From: Actinomycetota bacterium
GTDB taxonomy: Bacteria > Actinomycetota > Thermoleophilia > Gaiellales > Gaiellaceae
Direction: 5' to 3'
Length of the DNA stretch: 13,617 bases
NCBI GenBank assembly: GCA_013695295.1
Contig: JACDAS010000269.1
Coordinates: forward strand, 1 to 13,617
This document shows positions 1 through 7,088 of this stretch, piece after piece (the stretch's first letter is position 1; each line of letters begins with the position of its first letter). The notes beneath the pieces are model-generated. The model saw nothing but the letters and a program-made list of their open reading frames with translations. It ran no database searches and was not told the DNA's origin. The position numbers were made by a program, and so were the translations under genes.

Positions 1-1255
1 CCTCCTCGGACTCGAAGACCCGCGCCGGCCCCTCATGGTGGCGCCGATCGGTGCCGGCGACCTTGATCACCGCACCGTCCGGCGCAAGGCTCCCGCGGAG
101 CGAGACGAGCCCCCCGGCCGGCTTGAACGGCCGCCCGAGTGGGGCGGCGACCTCGCCGTCGGGGGCCGGGGCGTGCGCGGTCGCAGCGGCGAGCGAGGGA
201 CCCGCCACCGTCGGCGCGCCGCCGTCGACGAGACCGCCTCGGATCAGCTCGGCGATCAGCACGGGCACTCCTCCCGCGTCCTGGAGATCCGTGGCCACAT
301 GCCGGCCCGAGGGCGTCAGGTTGGCGATCACCGGCGTCCGGGCCGAGATCTCCGTCAGCTCGTCGAGGTGCAGCTCGACGTCGGCCTCGCGCGCGACTGC
401 CAGGAGGTGCAGGAGCGCGTTCGTCGACCCGCCGCTCGCGGCGATGCCCGTCATCGCGTTTCGCAGGGCACGGCGGTCGAGGAACGCGCGCGCACTCGGG
501 CCGCGGCCGGCCAGCTCGACCGCCAGCGCCCCGCAGCGCCCCGCGTGCACCTTGCGCTGCGCGAGGTCGTCCGCCGGCACGAGGGTCTCGCCGGGTGGGG
601 TGATCCCGAGGAACTCGAGCGCCATCCCCATCGTGTTCGCGGTGAAGTTGCCCGCGCACGTGCCGTGGCCGGGGCAGGCGACGGCCTCGAGCTCCGCGAG
701 CTCCAGGCCCCCAAGGCGCCCTGCCGCGTGGGCGCCGACCGCCTCCCAGACGTCGAGGATCGTTACCGGGCGCGAGTGCCAGGAGCCTGCTCGCATCGGG
801 CCGCTGTAGACGACGACGCCGGGCTTGTCGATCCGGGCCAGCGCCATCAGCGCCGCGGGCACGGTCTTGTCGCAGCCGACGACGACGACGAGGGCGTCGA
901 AGTCATGGGCGACATCCATCAGCTCGATCGAGTCGGCGATCACCTCGCGCGACACGAGCGAGGCCCGCATCCCCGGCGTCCCCTGCGTCTGGTTGTCCGA
1001 GACGGCGATCGTGTTGAAGCCAAGGGCGACGCCGCCCGCCTCCTCGACCCCGGCCGCCACAGCAAACGCGAGCTCCGAGTGGTTGAGGTTGCACGGCATC
1101 GTCCGAGTCCAGGAGGAGGCGACCCCGACGATCGGCGCCTCCAGTCGGCCCGGCTCGATCCCGAGCGAGCGGAAGTGGGAGCGCGCCCCGGCCCGCGCGG
1201 GCTCGTGCGCCAGCCCGCGCCTGGCCCGTCGCCGCTCCTCGGCCCACGGCCGCAT
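1..1255 (-). CDS. IlvD/Edd-family dehydratase (sugar-acid dehydratase likely), 3' end cut by window edge
   Basis: The enzyme probably removes water from a 2,3-dihydroxy acid, either an aldonate such as gluconate or the branched-chain precursor used by IlvD. It starts at ATG 1255 and 418 residues are visible; family members run to about 550-600, so the C-terminal part with the catalytic serine region lies off the left edge. Three cysteines sit at the family's iron-sulfur ligand positions: C55 (MPCN), C128 (GCDK) and C200 (GHGTCAGNFTANTM). Three such cysteines are typical of the [2Fe-2S] branch that includes L-arabinonate dehydratase. FNTIAVSDNQTQG and SREVIADSIE are also family motifs. Only 8 bp separate it from the upstream glucose-dehydrogenase-like gene. 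That neighbour makes a gluconate or other aldonate dehydratase more likely than the isoleucine/valine enzyme, but sequence alone cannot exclude IlvD. Confidence 0.9.
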   Translation of the reverse strand, partial: MRPWAEERRRARRGLAHEPARAGARSHFRSLGIEPGRLEAPIVGVASSWTRTMPCNLNHSELAFAVAAGVEEAGGVALGFNTIAVSDNQTQGTPGMRASLVSREVIADSIELMDVAHDFDALVVVVGCDKTVPAALMALARIDKPGVVVYSGPMRAGSWHSRPVTILDVWEAVGAHAAGRLGGLELAELEAVACPGHGTCAGNFTANTMGMALEFLGITPPGETLVPADDLAQRKVHAGRCGALAVELAGRGPSARAFLDRRALRNAMTGIAASGGSTNALLHLLAVAREADVELHLDELTEISARTPVIANLTPSGRHVATDLQDAGGVPVLIAELIRGGLVDGGAPTVAGPSLAAATAHAPAPDGEVAAPLGRPFKPAGGLVSLRGSLAPDGAVIKVAGTDRRHHEGPARVFESEE

Positions 1256-1263
1256 CTAGGGCC

Positions 1264-2304
1264 CTACGCGAACCGCAGCGTCGCCTTGACGCCGGTGTAG
1301 TCGAAGGCCTCCTGGAAGCGGCCGGGCTCGACCCGCAGTCCGACGAGCCGCGTGGCCGCGTCCGGCCAGCGCGTGCCGACCTCCACGAGCAACTCGACCG
1401 CCCTCGCCCAGTCCTGGCGGGCCGCGTTGACGCTGCCGAAGAGCGCCCGGTTTCCGATCACGACGTCGACGCCGAGCGTGCGCCGGTCGACGCTCACCTG
1501 GCCGGAGTGGCCGTCGATGCCGAGGATGCAGGCGACGCCGTTTCGCCGCAGCAGCCCGAGCGCGCGGGCCATCAGCTCACCGCTGCCGGCGGCCTCGACG
1601 ACGAGGTCGAAGTCGCCCGACTCCTCGAGGTCCGAGACCGGGAGGTAGCTCGCGCCCGAGGCCCCGACGAGCTCTGCCTTGTCGGAGCCCGCCCCCTCGC
1701 GTGAGGCGGTCAGGACCTCGAGGCCCTCGAGGCGCAGGAAGAACGTGGCCAGCATCCCGACGGCTCCCGCGCCGAGCACGAGCGCTCTTGCCGGCTCCCA
1801 GGGCTGGCGACCCCCGATCGAGCGAGCGTGCCGGATCGCCCGAGCGCAGACCGACGCCGGCTCAGCCAGCACCCCAAGCCGCCCGAGCTCGCGTGGGATC
1901 GGCACCAGGTGCTCGGGCCGCTCGCAGGCGAGCTCGCTCGCGAACCCGTGCAGCCTGGTGATCCCACGCTCGAGGTAGTCGCCGGTCAGGCAGGCGTCGG
2001 GAAATCCGGCTGCACAGGCGGCGCAGCGGCGGCAGGAACGGCGCACGGTGGCGGCGACGAGATCGCCCGCGGCGAAGCCACCCCCGTCCGCCGCCACCTC
2101 GGCAAGCAGTTCGTGGCCGAGGATCAGGTGGCCCTCGCCCTTGGGAGCGCTACCGAACAGGCCCGCGCAGATCTCGGCGTCCGTGCCGCAGACGCCGATC
2201 TCGAGCGGCCGCAGCAATACCTCCCCCGGCGCAGCCCGCGGCTCGAACACGTCCGCGAGGCGCGCCGTGGCGGCCGCGCCCGGTGTCACTACGAGCGCCT
2301 GCAC
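1264..2304 (-). CDS. Zinc-dependent glucose/aldose 1-dehydrogenase, archaeal GDH type (MDR superfamily)
   Basis: This 346-residue cytosolic enzyme of the medium-chain dehydrogenase family is predicted to oxidise the C1 hydroxyl of an aldose to a lactone with NAD(P). Catalytic-zinc residues are visible as C39 (VCGTD) and H64-E65 (LGHE). Four structural-zinc cysteines occur at C91, C94, C97 and C105. The Rossmann motif is LGAGAVG near residue 177. The stretch TGDYLERGI followed by HGFASE, and the C-terminal GNRALFGSVNA, are hallmarks of Sulfolobus/Haloferax-type glucose dehydrogenases rather than ordinary alcohol dehydrogenases. The start is GTG 2304 with AAGGGG about nine bases upstream. It lies 13 bp after the Gfo/Idh gene and 8 bp before the dehydratase, so the three are one operon. 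A dehydrogenase followed by an IlvD/Edd dehydratase is the core of a non-phosphorylating Entner-Doudoroff-like path. The sugar may be glucose, galactose or a pentose. Confidence 0.88.
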   Translation of the reverse strand: MQALVVTPGAAATARLADVFEPRAAPGEVLLRPLEIGVCGTDAEICAGLFGSAPKGEGHLILGHELLAEVAADGGGFAAGDLVAATVRRSCRRCAACAAGFPDACLTGDYLERGITRLHGFASELACERPEHLVPIPRELGRLGVLAEPASVCARAIRHARSIGGRQPWEPARALVLGAGAVGMLATFFLRLEGLEVLTASREGAGSDKAELVGASGASYLPVSDLEESGDFDLVVEAAGSGELMARALGLLRRNGVACILGIDGHSGQVSVDRRTLGVDVVIGNRALFGSVNAARQDWARAVELLVEVGTRWPDAATRLVGLRVEPGRFQEAFDYTGVKATLRFA

Positions 2305-2317
2305 CTGAGCGATCCCC

Positions 2318-3466
2318 TTAGGAGCGGTAGCGGATCGGCTCGCGCCCGCCGCTCTCGCTCGAGCGGACGATCGCGTCGCAAACCTCGGCCGCGCGGTAAC
2401 CGTCCTCGAAGGTGGCCCCGTGAGGGGCGACGTCGGCGTCCTCTGCGATCGCCCGCAGCACGTGGTGGAGCTCGTGGACGAAGGTCTCGCCCCAGCCGAT
2501 GATGTGGCCGGGGGGCCACCAGTACTCCCAGAACGGGTGGTCGGATTCCGAGACGAGAACGGTCTTGAACCCGCGCGCGCGGTCGCCGTCGGCGCGGAAC
2601 ACCTGGAGCTCGTTCAGACGCTCCATGTCGAAGGCGAGCGAGCCCTTGGACCCGTTGATCTCCCACTGGAAGGCGTTCCGGCGGCCGAGCGCGAGCCGGG
2701 TCGACTCGATTGTGCCGATGGTGCCGGTCTCGAACTCGACTGCCGCCTCGATCGCGTCGTCGACCTTCCGACCGGGCAGAAACGTCCGCACGAGGGCGGA
2801 GACCGACGTCGGCTCGCCGACGAGGTAGCGCGCGAGGTCGACAACATGCGCGCCGAGATCGCCGAGCGCTCCGGAGCCCGCCTCGTCGGGCTGGAAGCGC
2901 CAGCTGTCGCGCGTCGGGTCGTCGCCCCAGTCCTGGAGGTAGCGCCCGCGGAAGTGACGGATCTCCCCGAGCTCGCCCGCCTCCATCAGCTCCCGCGCGA
3001 GCCGGACGGCCGGGACGAAGCGGTAGTTGAACGCGCAGAGGTGCTTGACGCCCGTTGCGGCGACGCGCTGCCAGATCTCGTAGCTCTCCTCGGCGGTCCG
3101 GCCGAGTGGCTTCTCGCAGATGACGTGCTTACCCGCCTCGGCTGCCGCGATCGTCGGCTCGGCGTGTAGCGAGTTCGGGCCGCCGTTGTCGAACAACCCG
3201 ATCCGCTCGTCGGCCACGACGTCCCGCCAGTCGGTCGTCCAGCGCTCGTAGCCGTAGCGCGCCGCGGCGGCGGAGACGTGCTCCTCGCTGCGCCCGGCGA
3301 TCGCCACGAGCCGCGGCAGGAACGGCGGCGGCCAGGTCATGTAGGCGATCTTGCGGAAGGCGTTCGAGTGTGCCTTGCCCATGAAGCCGTAGCCGAGCAT
3401 GCCGACGCCGATCTCGCGGAGACCCGCGGCGCGCGCGGCCCCGGGGGTCGCTCCGATGCCGCTCAA
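2318..3466 (-). CDS. Gfo/Idh/MocA-family NAD(P)-dependent sugar oxidoreductase (inositol/levoglucosan-dehydrogenase-like)
   Basis: This 382-residue oxidoreductase probably oxidises a ring hydroxyl of a sugar or cyclitol. The N-terminal Rossmann motif is GYGFMG at residues 25-30. The cofactor/catalytic motif is EKP at 118-120, and D203-x3-H207 (GDLGAH) with K119 matches the Lys-Asp-His set of inositol 2-dehydrogenase. The opening FMGKAHS with WPPPFLP and the YLQDW segment at 176-180 resemble my recollection of levoglucosan dehydrogenase; this was not aligned. The start is TTG 3466: the next in-frame ATG (residue 23) would remove the first beta strand. A weak GGAAGG lies upstream. It is the first gene of the leftward operon and is divergent from the SDR gene 56 bp away. 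Substrate assignment is uncertain; family assignment is firm. Confidence 0.9.
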   Translation of the reverse strand: MSGIGATPGAARAAGLREIGVGMLGYGFMGKAHSNAFRKIAYMTWPPPFLPRLVAIAGRSEEHVSAAAARYGYERWTTDWRDVVADERIGLFDNGGPNSLHAEPTIAAAEAGKHVICEKPLGRTAEESYEIWQRVAATGVKHLCAFNYRFVPAVRLARELMEAGELGEIRHFRGRYLQDWGDDPTRDSWRFQPDEAGSGALGDLGAHVVDLARYLVGEPTSVSALVRTFLPGRKVDDAIEAAVEFETGTIGTIESTRLALGRRNAFQWEINGSKGSLAFDMERLNELQVFRADGDRARGFKTVLVSESDHPFWEYWWPPGHIIGWGETFVHELHHVLRAIAEDADVAPHGATFEDGYRAAEVCDAIVRSSESGGREPIRYRS

Positions 3467-3509
3467 TGCCCTTCCGGAGGTTCGTCTCTGTGAAAGGTCA
3501 CCGAGAGGC

Positions 3510-3516
3510 GATACTA
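3510..3516. promoter_or_regulatory. Candidate bidirectional -10 element between divergent genes
   Basis: Read rightward, GATACT (3510-3515) ends seven bases before GTG 3523, the spacing expected for a leaderless transcript of the SDR gene. Read leftward, TAGTAT (3516-3511) is also a 4-of-6 match to a -10 box and would give a leader of roughly 35-40 nt for the Gfo/Idh gene starting at 3466. No convincing -35 is visible in either direction. Overlapping symmetric -10 elements that fire both ways are known in bacteria; the use here is inferred. Confidence 0.35.
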
Positions 3517-3522
3517 CGCCGC

Positions 3523-4230
3523 GTGGAAGACCTCTCGGGGAAGGTCGCGCTCGTCACCGGCGCCAGCGCCGGCATCGGCGCCGCGGTCGCTCGCTCGTTC
3601 GCGGAGCGCGGTGTAGAGCAGGGCCTCGTCTCGCGCCGCGGGGACGACCTGGGTCTCGACGACGCTCTCGGCCTCCAGTGCGACGTCCGCTCGCTCGAGC
3701 AGCTCGAAGGGGCTGTCGCCGCGACGGTCGAGCGGTTCGGCCGGCTCGACATCCTCGTCGCGAACGCCGGCGTGGGGTCCTACCACTCCTTCCTCGAGCT
3801 GCCGGTCGAGCACCTGGAGGAGATGATCGACGTCAACCTGAAGGGGACGATCTACGCGATCCGCGCCGCGCTGCCGCACCTGCTGCGAAGCGGCGAGGCA
3901 GACGTCGTCAGCCTCGCGTCCGAGGCGGGCCGCCGCGGTCTCCCGGGCGAGGCGGTGTACTGCGCATCGAAGTTCGGCCAGGTCGGGCTGACCCGCTCGC
4001 TCGACCACGAGCTCCGCGAGCAGGGGATTCGCTGCACGAACGTGTGCCCCGGGGGCGTCGCGACGGACTTCGCGCTCGCCGAGGGCTACGGCAGGCCGCC
4101 CGACGCGCTCGCCGGGATGATGACGGCGGAGGACGTGGCCGAGGTGGTTGTCTTCGTCGTCACGCGGCCGCGTCGCTTCCGCATCCTGGAGACGGCGTTC
4201 CGCCCGATGACCGAGGCCTCTTGGGGCTAG
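3523..4230 (+). CDS. Short-chain dehydrogenase/reductase (SDR), classical type
   Basis: This is a 235-residue NAD(P)-dependent oxidoreductase of the classical SDR family. The cofactor motif TGASAGIG is near residues 11-18, NAG follows at the usual distance, the catalytic serine is in VSLASE and the catalytic YCASK carries the Tyr and Lys. CPGGV follows as expected. The segment between the second strand and the DVRS motif is several residues shorter than usual. I chose GTG 3523 because the protein then begins directly before DLSGKVALVTG. Longer in-frame starts (ATG 3466, or GTG 3490 with a GGAGG nine bases upstream) would add codons such as aaa, ata and cta that are rare here. The downstream Gfo/Idh gene overlaps its end by 10 bp, so the two are probably coupled. 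Its substrate, likely a sugar, polyol or keto-sugar, cannot be read from sequence. Confidence 0.88.
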   Translation: MEDLSGKVALVTGASAGIGAAVARSFAERGVEQGLVSRRGDDLGLDDALGLQCDVRSLEQLEGAVAATVERFGRLDILVANAGVGSYHSFLELPVEHLEEMIDVNLKGTIYAIRAALPHLLRSGEADVVSLASEAGRRGLPGEAVYCASKFGQVGLTRSLDHELREQGIRCTNVCPGGVATDFALAEGYGRPPDALAGMMTAEDVAEVVVFVVTRPRRFRILETAFRPMTEASWG

Positions 4231-5213
4231 GACGCTCTGCGGGCGCCCCCGTCAGGTGGGGCATCGTCTCCACGGCGGACATCAACAGGAAGGTGATCCC
4301 CGGCGCCCATTCCTCGCCGAAGGTCGAGCTCGTGGGCGTCGCCAGCCGCGACCGGGGCCGCGCCGAGGCCTACGCCCGCACCTGGGAGATTCCACGCGCC
4401 TACGGCTCCTACGAGGAGTTGCTCGCGGATCCCGGCGTCGACGCGGTCTACATCTCGCTCCCGAACACGCTTCACTGCGAGTGGTCGATCCGCGCGGTCG
4501 AGGCCGGCAAGCATGTGCTCTGCGAGAAGCCGCTGTCGCGCCACCCCGAGGAGGTCGAGCAGGCGTTCGACGCCGCCGACCGGGCGGGGCGCCTCCTGTC
4601 CGAGGCATTCATGTACCGACACAACCCGCAGACGAAGCGGCTGGTCGAGCTCGTGGCCGGGGGCGCTGTCGGAGAGCTTCGCCTGATCCGCTCGACCTTC
4701 AGCTACTCGCTCTATGACGCGGAGAACATCCGGCTGCGTACCGACGTCGAGGGTGGCGCGCTGATGGACGTCGGGTGCTACTGCGTCAGCGCGTCGCGCT
4801 TCCTTGCCGGTGAGCCGGAGCGGCTCTACGGGCAGGCGTGGTTGGGCGAGACCGGGACGGACTGGGTCTTCGCCGGCACGATGCGCTTCCCGGGAGACAT
4901 CCTCGCGATGTTCGACTGCGGGACGGCGCTACCCGAGCGCGACGAGCTGGAGGCGATCGGCAGCGAGGGCTCGCTCTTCCTCGACGATCCGTGGCACTGC
5001 AACCAGCCGCTGATCGAGCTTCGCCGCGGCGGCGAGGTGGAGCGAATCGAGGTCGAGCCGAAGGATTCCTACCGGCTCGAGCTCGAGAACCTGAGCGACG
5101 CGATCCGCGGCGAAGCCGAGCTCCTGCTCGGCCGCGAGGACGCCCTCGCCCAGGCCAGGGCACTGGGGGCGTTGCACCGCTCGGCGAGATCGGGCGAGCC
5201 GGTCCTGCTCTAA
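4221..5213 (+). CDS. Gfo/Idh/MocA-family oxidoreductase, dihydrodiol dehydrogenase / aldose dehydrogenase-like
   Basis: This is a 330-residue NAD(P)-dependent oxidoreductase of a different Gfo/Idh/MocA branch from the one on the opposite strand. The N-terminal strand reads WGIVSTADIN at 13-22, where the usual glycine-rich loop is altered as in glucose-fructose oxidoreductase and dihydrodiol-dehydrogenase relatives. EKP is at 102-104. The active-site pair is D183-x3-Y187 (DVGCY), with tyrosine instead of the histidine of inositol dehydrogenases. EAFMYRHNPQ at 128-137 is typical of this branch, which includes D-xylose and D-glucose dehydrogenases and 1,5-anhydrofructose reductases. The start TTG 4221 is chosen because it is the only reasonable codon before the first strand; it overlaps the SDR stop by 10 bp with GAGG just upstream. 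Substrate is unknown. Confidence 0.88.
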   Translation: MGLGRSAGAPVRWGIVSTADINRKVIPGAHSSPKVELVGVASRDRGRAEAYARTWEIPRAYGSYEELLADPGVDAVYISLPNTLHCEWSIRAVEAGKHVLCEKPLSRHPEEVEQAFDAADRAGRLLSEAFMYRHNPQTKRLVELVAGGAVGELRLIRSTFSYSLYDAENIRLRTDVEGGALMDVGCYCVSASRFLAGEPERLYGQAWLGETGTDWVFAGTMRFPGDILAMFDCGTALPERDELEAIGSEGSLFLDDPWHCNQPLIELRRGGEVERIEVEPKDSYRLELENLSDAIRGEAELLLGREDALAQARALGALHRSARSGEPVLL

Positions 5214-5250
5214 CGGGTAAGTGAACTTCAGCCTGGCGGCGACCAGCTGG

Positions 5251-5273
5251 GTCTCGCCGTCGATGAGCGAGAC
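5251..5273. terminator. Weak candidate terminator hairpin between convergent genes
   Basis: GTCTCGC (5251-5257) and GCGAGAC (5267-5273) form a 7-bp perfect stem around a nine-base loop in the 105-bp gap between the Gfo/Idh stop and the GlcG-like stop. There is no real T-tract (only TTT at 5280-5282). The location fits a bidirectional terminator, but the arms also fall in a coding-like minus-strand relic, so the pairing may be coincidental. Confidence 0.3.
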
Positions 5274-5318
5274 GGTGGCTTTGACCTACCGCTGCGAGAG
5301 GTCCCTCCCGCGACCGAC

Positions 5319-5714
5319 CTAGCTGCCGGCCGAGAGCCCGGCGGCCTCGATCGCTTGCCTCGCCAGCGCCTCGTCGCTCTCGCCCTCCAGGCCGCTGACG
5401 CCGACGGCGCCGACTCGCCGGTCGCCCTCGAACGCCGCGAGACCGCCGAGGAAGAACGTGAAGAACGGGTCGAAGCTCGCCCGCTCCACCGGGTCGTCGC
5501 GAGCCTTCTCGGCCAGCGCGCGCGTCGAGCGCGCGTCGCTGCGGGCCGCCGTGTAGGCCTTCCGCTGCGCGTTCAGGCGCGTGTCGGGCGCCGCGCCGTC
5601 CATCGTCGCGGCGGCGACCAGCTCGCCGTGGGCGTCGGCGACGAAGACCGACACCGGGCCCGCCGCCTCGGCGCCGACGGCCGCGACGATCGCCTGCGCC
5701 TGCTCCAACTTCAT
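5319..5714 (-). CDS. GlcG/HbpS-like protein (DUF336 / haem-degrading family)
   Basis: This small 131-residue protein belongs to the GlcG/HbpS family (PF03928). Members include a haem-binding sensor partner in Streptomyces and the GlcG protein of glycolate operons; many sit beside sugar or diol dehydrogenases with no known reaction. The family pattern is visible: an N-terminal helix beginning MKLEQAQAIV, then VSVFVADAHGELVA, then RKAYTAA, a hydrophobic FFTFFLGGL and the C-terminal signature VGAVGVSG followed by DEALARQAIEA. The start is ATG 5714. Longer in-frame extensions are rejected because the family begins at this helix and the upstream residues are low-complexity Arg/Pro. No signal peptide is seen, so it is probably cytosolic. 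It is convergent with the Gfo/Idh gene and divergent from the importer. Confidence 0.82.
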   Translation of the reverse strand: MKLEQAQAIVAAVGAEAAGPVSVFVADAHGELVAAATMDGAAPDTRLNAQRKAYTAARSDARSTRALAEKARDDPVERASFDPFFTFFLGGLAAFEGDRRVGAVGVSGLEGESDEALARQAIEAAGLSAGS

Positions 5715-5764
5715 GCGCCCGACTCTAACGCCGGTCCGAGGCAGCGCAGGATGCGGACGTCGCT

Positions 5765-5776
5765 CTCCACGTGGAG
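5765..5776. promoter_or_regulatory. 12-bp perfect palindrome, candidate operator
   Basis: CTCCACGTGGAG is an exact palindrome with a CACGTG core. It lies 51 bp upstream of the GlcG-like start and about 225 bp upstream of the binding-protein start, within the divergent intergenic region. It is a plausible site for a sugar-responsive regulator, but no regulator gene is in the window and the site occurs once. Confidence 0.35.
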
Positions 5777-5847
5777 CGTCCTTCGCCGGTGCGCTCCGGG
5801 GCGGGCTCCGGCTTGTAGCCGCCCGGGGACCGAACCTGGTCGCCATC

Positions 5848-5859
5848 GTCCCGAGGGAC
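5848..5859. promoter_or_regulatory. Short dyad (GTCCC-GA-GGGAC), possible operator
   Basis: Two 5-bp arms are separated by two bases in the same divergent intergenic region. The dyad sits inside a looser CTGGTC/GACCAG pair at 5836-5841 and 5857-5862. In very high-GC DNA this could be chance. Confidence 0.22.
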
Positions 5860-5896
5860 CAGATGCCGAGGCTCGTCTTCGGCAGCGGAGCCTACT

Positions 5897-5931
5897 GGCG
5901 CCGCTGCCGGGTCCGCTTGACTAGCGGCGCC
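5897..5931. promoter_or_regulatory. 9-bp inverted repeat around a TTGACT box upstream of the importer
   Basis: GGCGCCGCT (5897-5905) is exactly repeated in inverse as AGCGGCGCC (5923-5931) with a 17-base spacer. The spacer contains TTGACT (5917-5922), a good -35-like hexamer, but no convincing -10 follows at 16-19 bases. The dyad ends about 68 bp before the binding-protein start. The arrangement fits an operator overlapping a promoter; this is inferred. Confidence 0.35.
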
Positions 5932-5983
5932 GGATGGACGAGGCTTCTACCGCTCTTCGACAGTCTCGGTCACGAGGCAAGCC

Positions 5984-5990
5984 AAGGAGG
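5984..5990 (+). promoter_or_regulatory. Strong Shine-Dalgarno site deciding the binding-protein start
   Basis: AAGGAGG lies nine bases before GTG 6000. It is the strongest ribosome binding site in the window and fixes the start at the codon directly preceding a basic signal-peptide n-region. Such strength fits the high output usually needed for a binding protein. Confidence 0.75.
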
Positions 5991-5999
5991 AGGAAGCAC

Positions 6000-7073
6000 G
6001 TGAAGCGAGTCTTCCGCAGCACGGTGTTGCTGCTCGCCGTCGGCGGGATCGCGACGCTTGTCGTCACGGTCGCAACCGCGGGCACCGCGAGGAAGCACGC
6101 CACCATTCAGGCCTGCGGCCTGATGCCGGACACCAAGACGTCTGTCCGGTGGGAACAGTTCGACAAGCCCTTTCTCATCAAGGCATTCAAGGCCGCCAAG
6201 ATCACAGCGCGCGTCGTGAACGCACAGGGCGATCCGCAGAAGCAGAAGTCGCAGGCCGACCAGTGCATCGCCGACGGCGCAAAGGTCCTGATCATCGCTC
6301 CGATCGACTCCGGCTCCGCGGCCGCGATCGAGAAGGCGGCGTTGAAGAAGGGCGTCAAGTCGATCGACTACGACCGCCAGGTCGAGGGTGGCGTCGCCGT
6401 CCTGTACGCCTCGTTCAACGGCAAGACCGTCGGCGAGATCCAGGGCAAGGGCGTCGTCGCCGGCCTGAAGGCGAAGGGCACGTACAGCAAGAAGCCGGTC
6501 ATCGCGTCCCTGTGGGGCGGTGAGGAGGACGCGAACTCGTTCCTCTTCAAGAGCGGCGTGGACAAGATCCTCAACCCGCTGTATGCCAAGGGCACGCTGA
6601 AGAAGGGCCCGCAGCAGTTCGTCCCCGGCTGGGACAACCAGAGGGCGGGCACGATCTTCGAGCAGATGCTCGTCAAGACGGGCAACAAGATCGACGGCGT
6701 CGCTGCCGCGAACGACGGGCTCGCCAACGCCGTCGTCGTCGCGCTGAAGCGGCAGAAGCTGAAGCCGATCCCGCTGAGCGGCCAGGATGCGACCGTCCAG
6801 GGCGTGCAGAACATCATCTCGGGCTGGCAGACGATGACGGTGTTCAAAGACGTCCGGACGCTCGCGACCAAGACCGCCGAGGCGGCGATCAAGATCATCA
6901 AGGGCCAGAAGCCGCCGACGACGGGGACTGTGAAGACGAAGGGCCGCGGCCCCGAGCCGGCGTATCTGATCGCACCGGTGTCGATCACCAAGGCGAACTG
7001 GAAGGTCCTCACTACAGGTGGCTTCCTGAAGAGGAGCGAGATCTGCAGCGGCGAGTTCAAGAAGTTCTGCTAG
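6000..7073 (+). CDS. Sugar ABC transporter substrate-binding protein, XylF/ChvE-like (CUT2 family)
   Basis: This 357-residue secreted protein captures a sugar outside the membrane for the adjacent importer. Residues 1-30 are a signal peptide: KR near the start, a hydrophobic core from about 8 to 25, then small residues before RKH. No lipobox cysteine is present; the first cysteine, C39, is inside the mature part. The fold is the periplasmic-binding-protein type of ribose/xylose binders, seen in GLMPDTKTSVRWEQFDK, DQCIADGAKVLIIAPIDS and KGVKSIDYDR, which parallel XylF and ChvE. Four cysteines (C39, C89, C349 and C357, the last residue) could form disulfides. It is the first gene of the importer cluster, with a strong hairpin between it and the ATPase gene. 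The sugar is unknown; a pentose or hexose monosaccharide is likely for this family. Confidence 0.92.
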   Translation: MKRVFRSTVLLLAVGGIATLVVTVATAGTARKHATIQACGLMPDTKTSVRWEQFDKPFLIKAFKAAKITARVVNAQGDPQKQKSQADQCIADGAKVLIIAPIDSGSAAAIEKAALKKGVKSIDYDRQVEGGVAVLYASFNGKTVGEIQGKGVVAGLKAKGTYSKKPVIASLWGGEEDANSFLFKSGVDKILNPLYAKGTLKKGPQQFVPGWDNQRAGTIFEQMLVKTGNKIDGVAAANDGLANAVVVALKRQKLKPIPLSGQDATVQGVQNIISGWQTMTVFKDVRTLATKTAEAAIKIIKGQKPPTTGTVKTKGRGPEPAYLIAPVSITKANWKVLTTGGFLKRSEICSGEFKKFC

Positions 7074-7088
7074 CAGACCGTTGAAGGG

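Noticed and set aside
35..1300. A 421-codon plus-strand open frame
   Set aside because: It lies opposite the dehydratase gene, which has all iron-sulfur cysteines and family motifs.
3466..3522. Longer SDR start at ATG 3466 or GTG 3490
   Set aside because: The added codons are rare types for this genome and precede the normal SDR N-terminus; GTG 3523 with an upstream -10 fits better, though GGAGG before 3490 keeps a small doubt.
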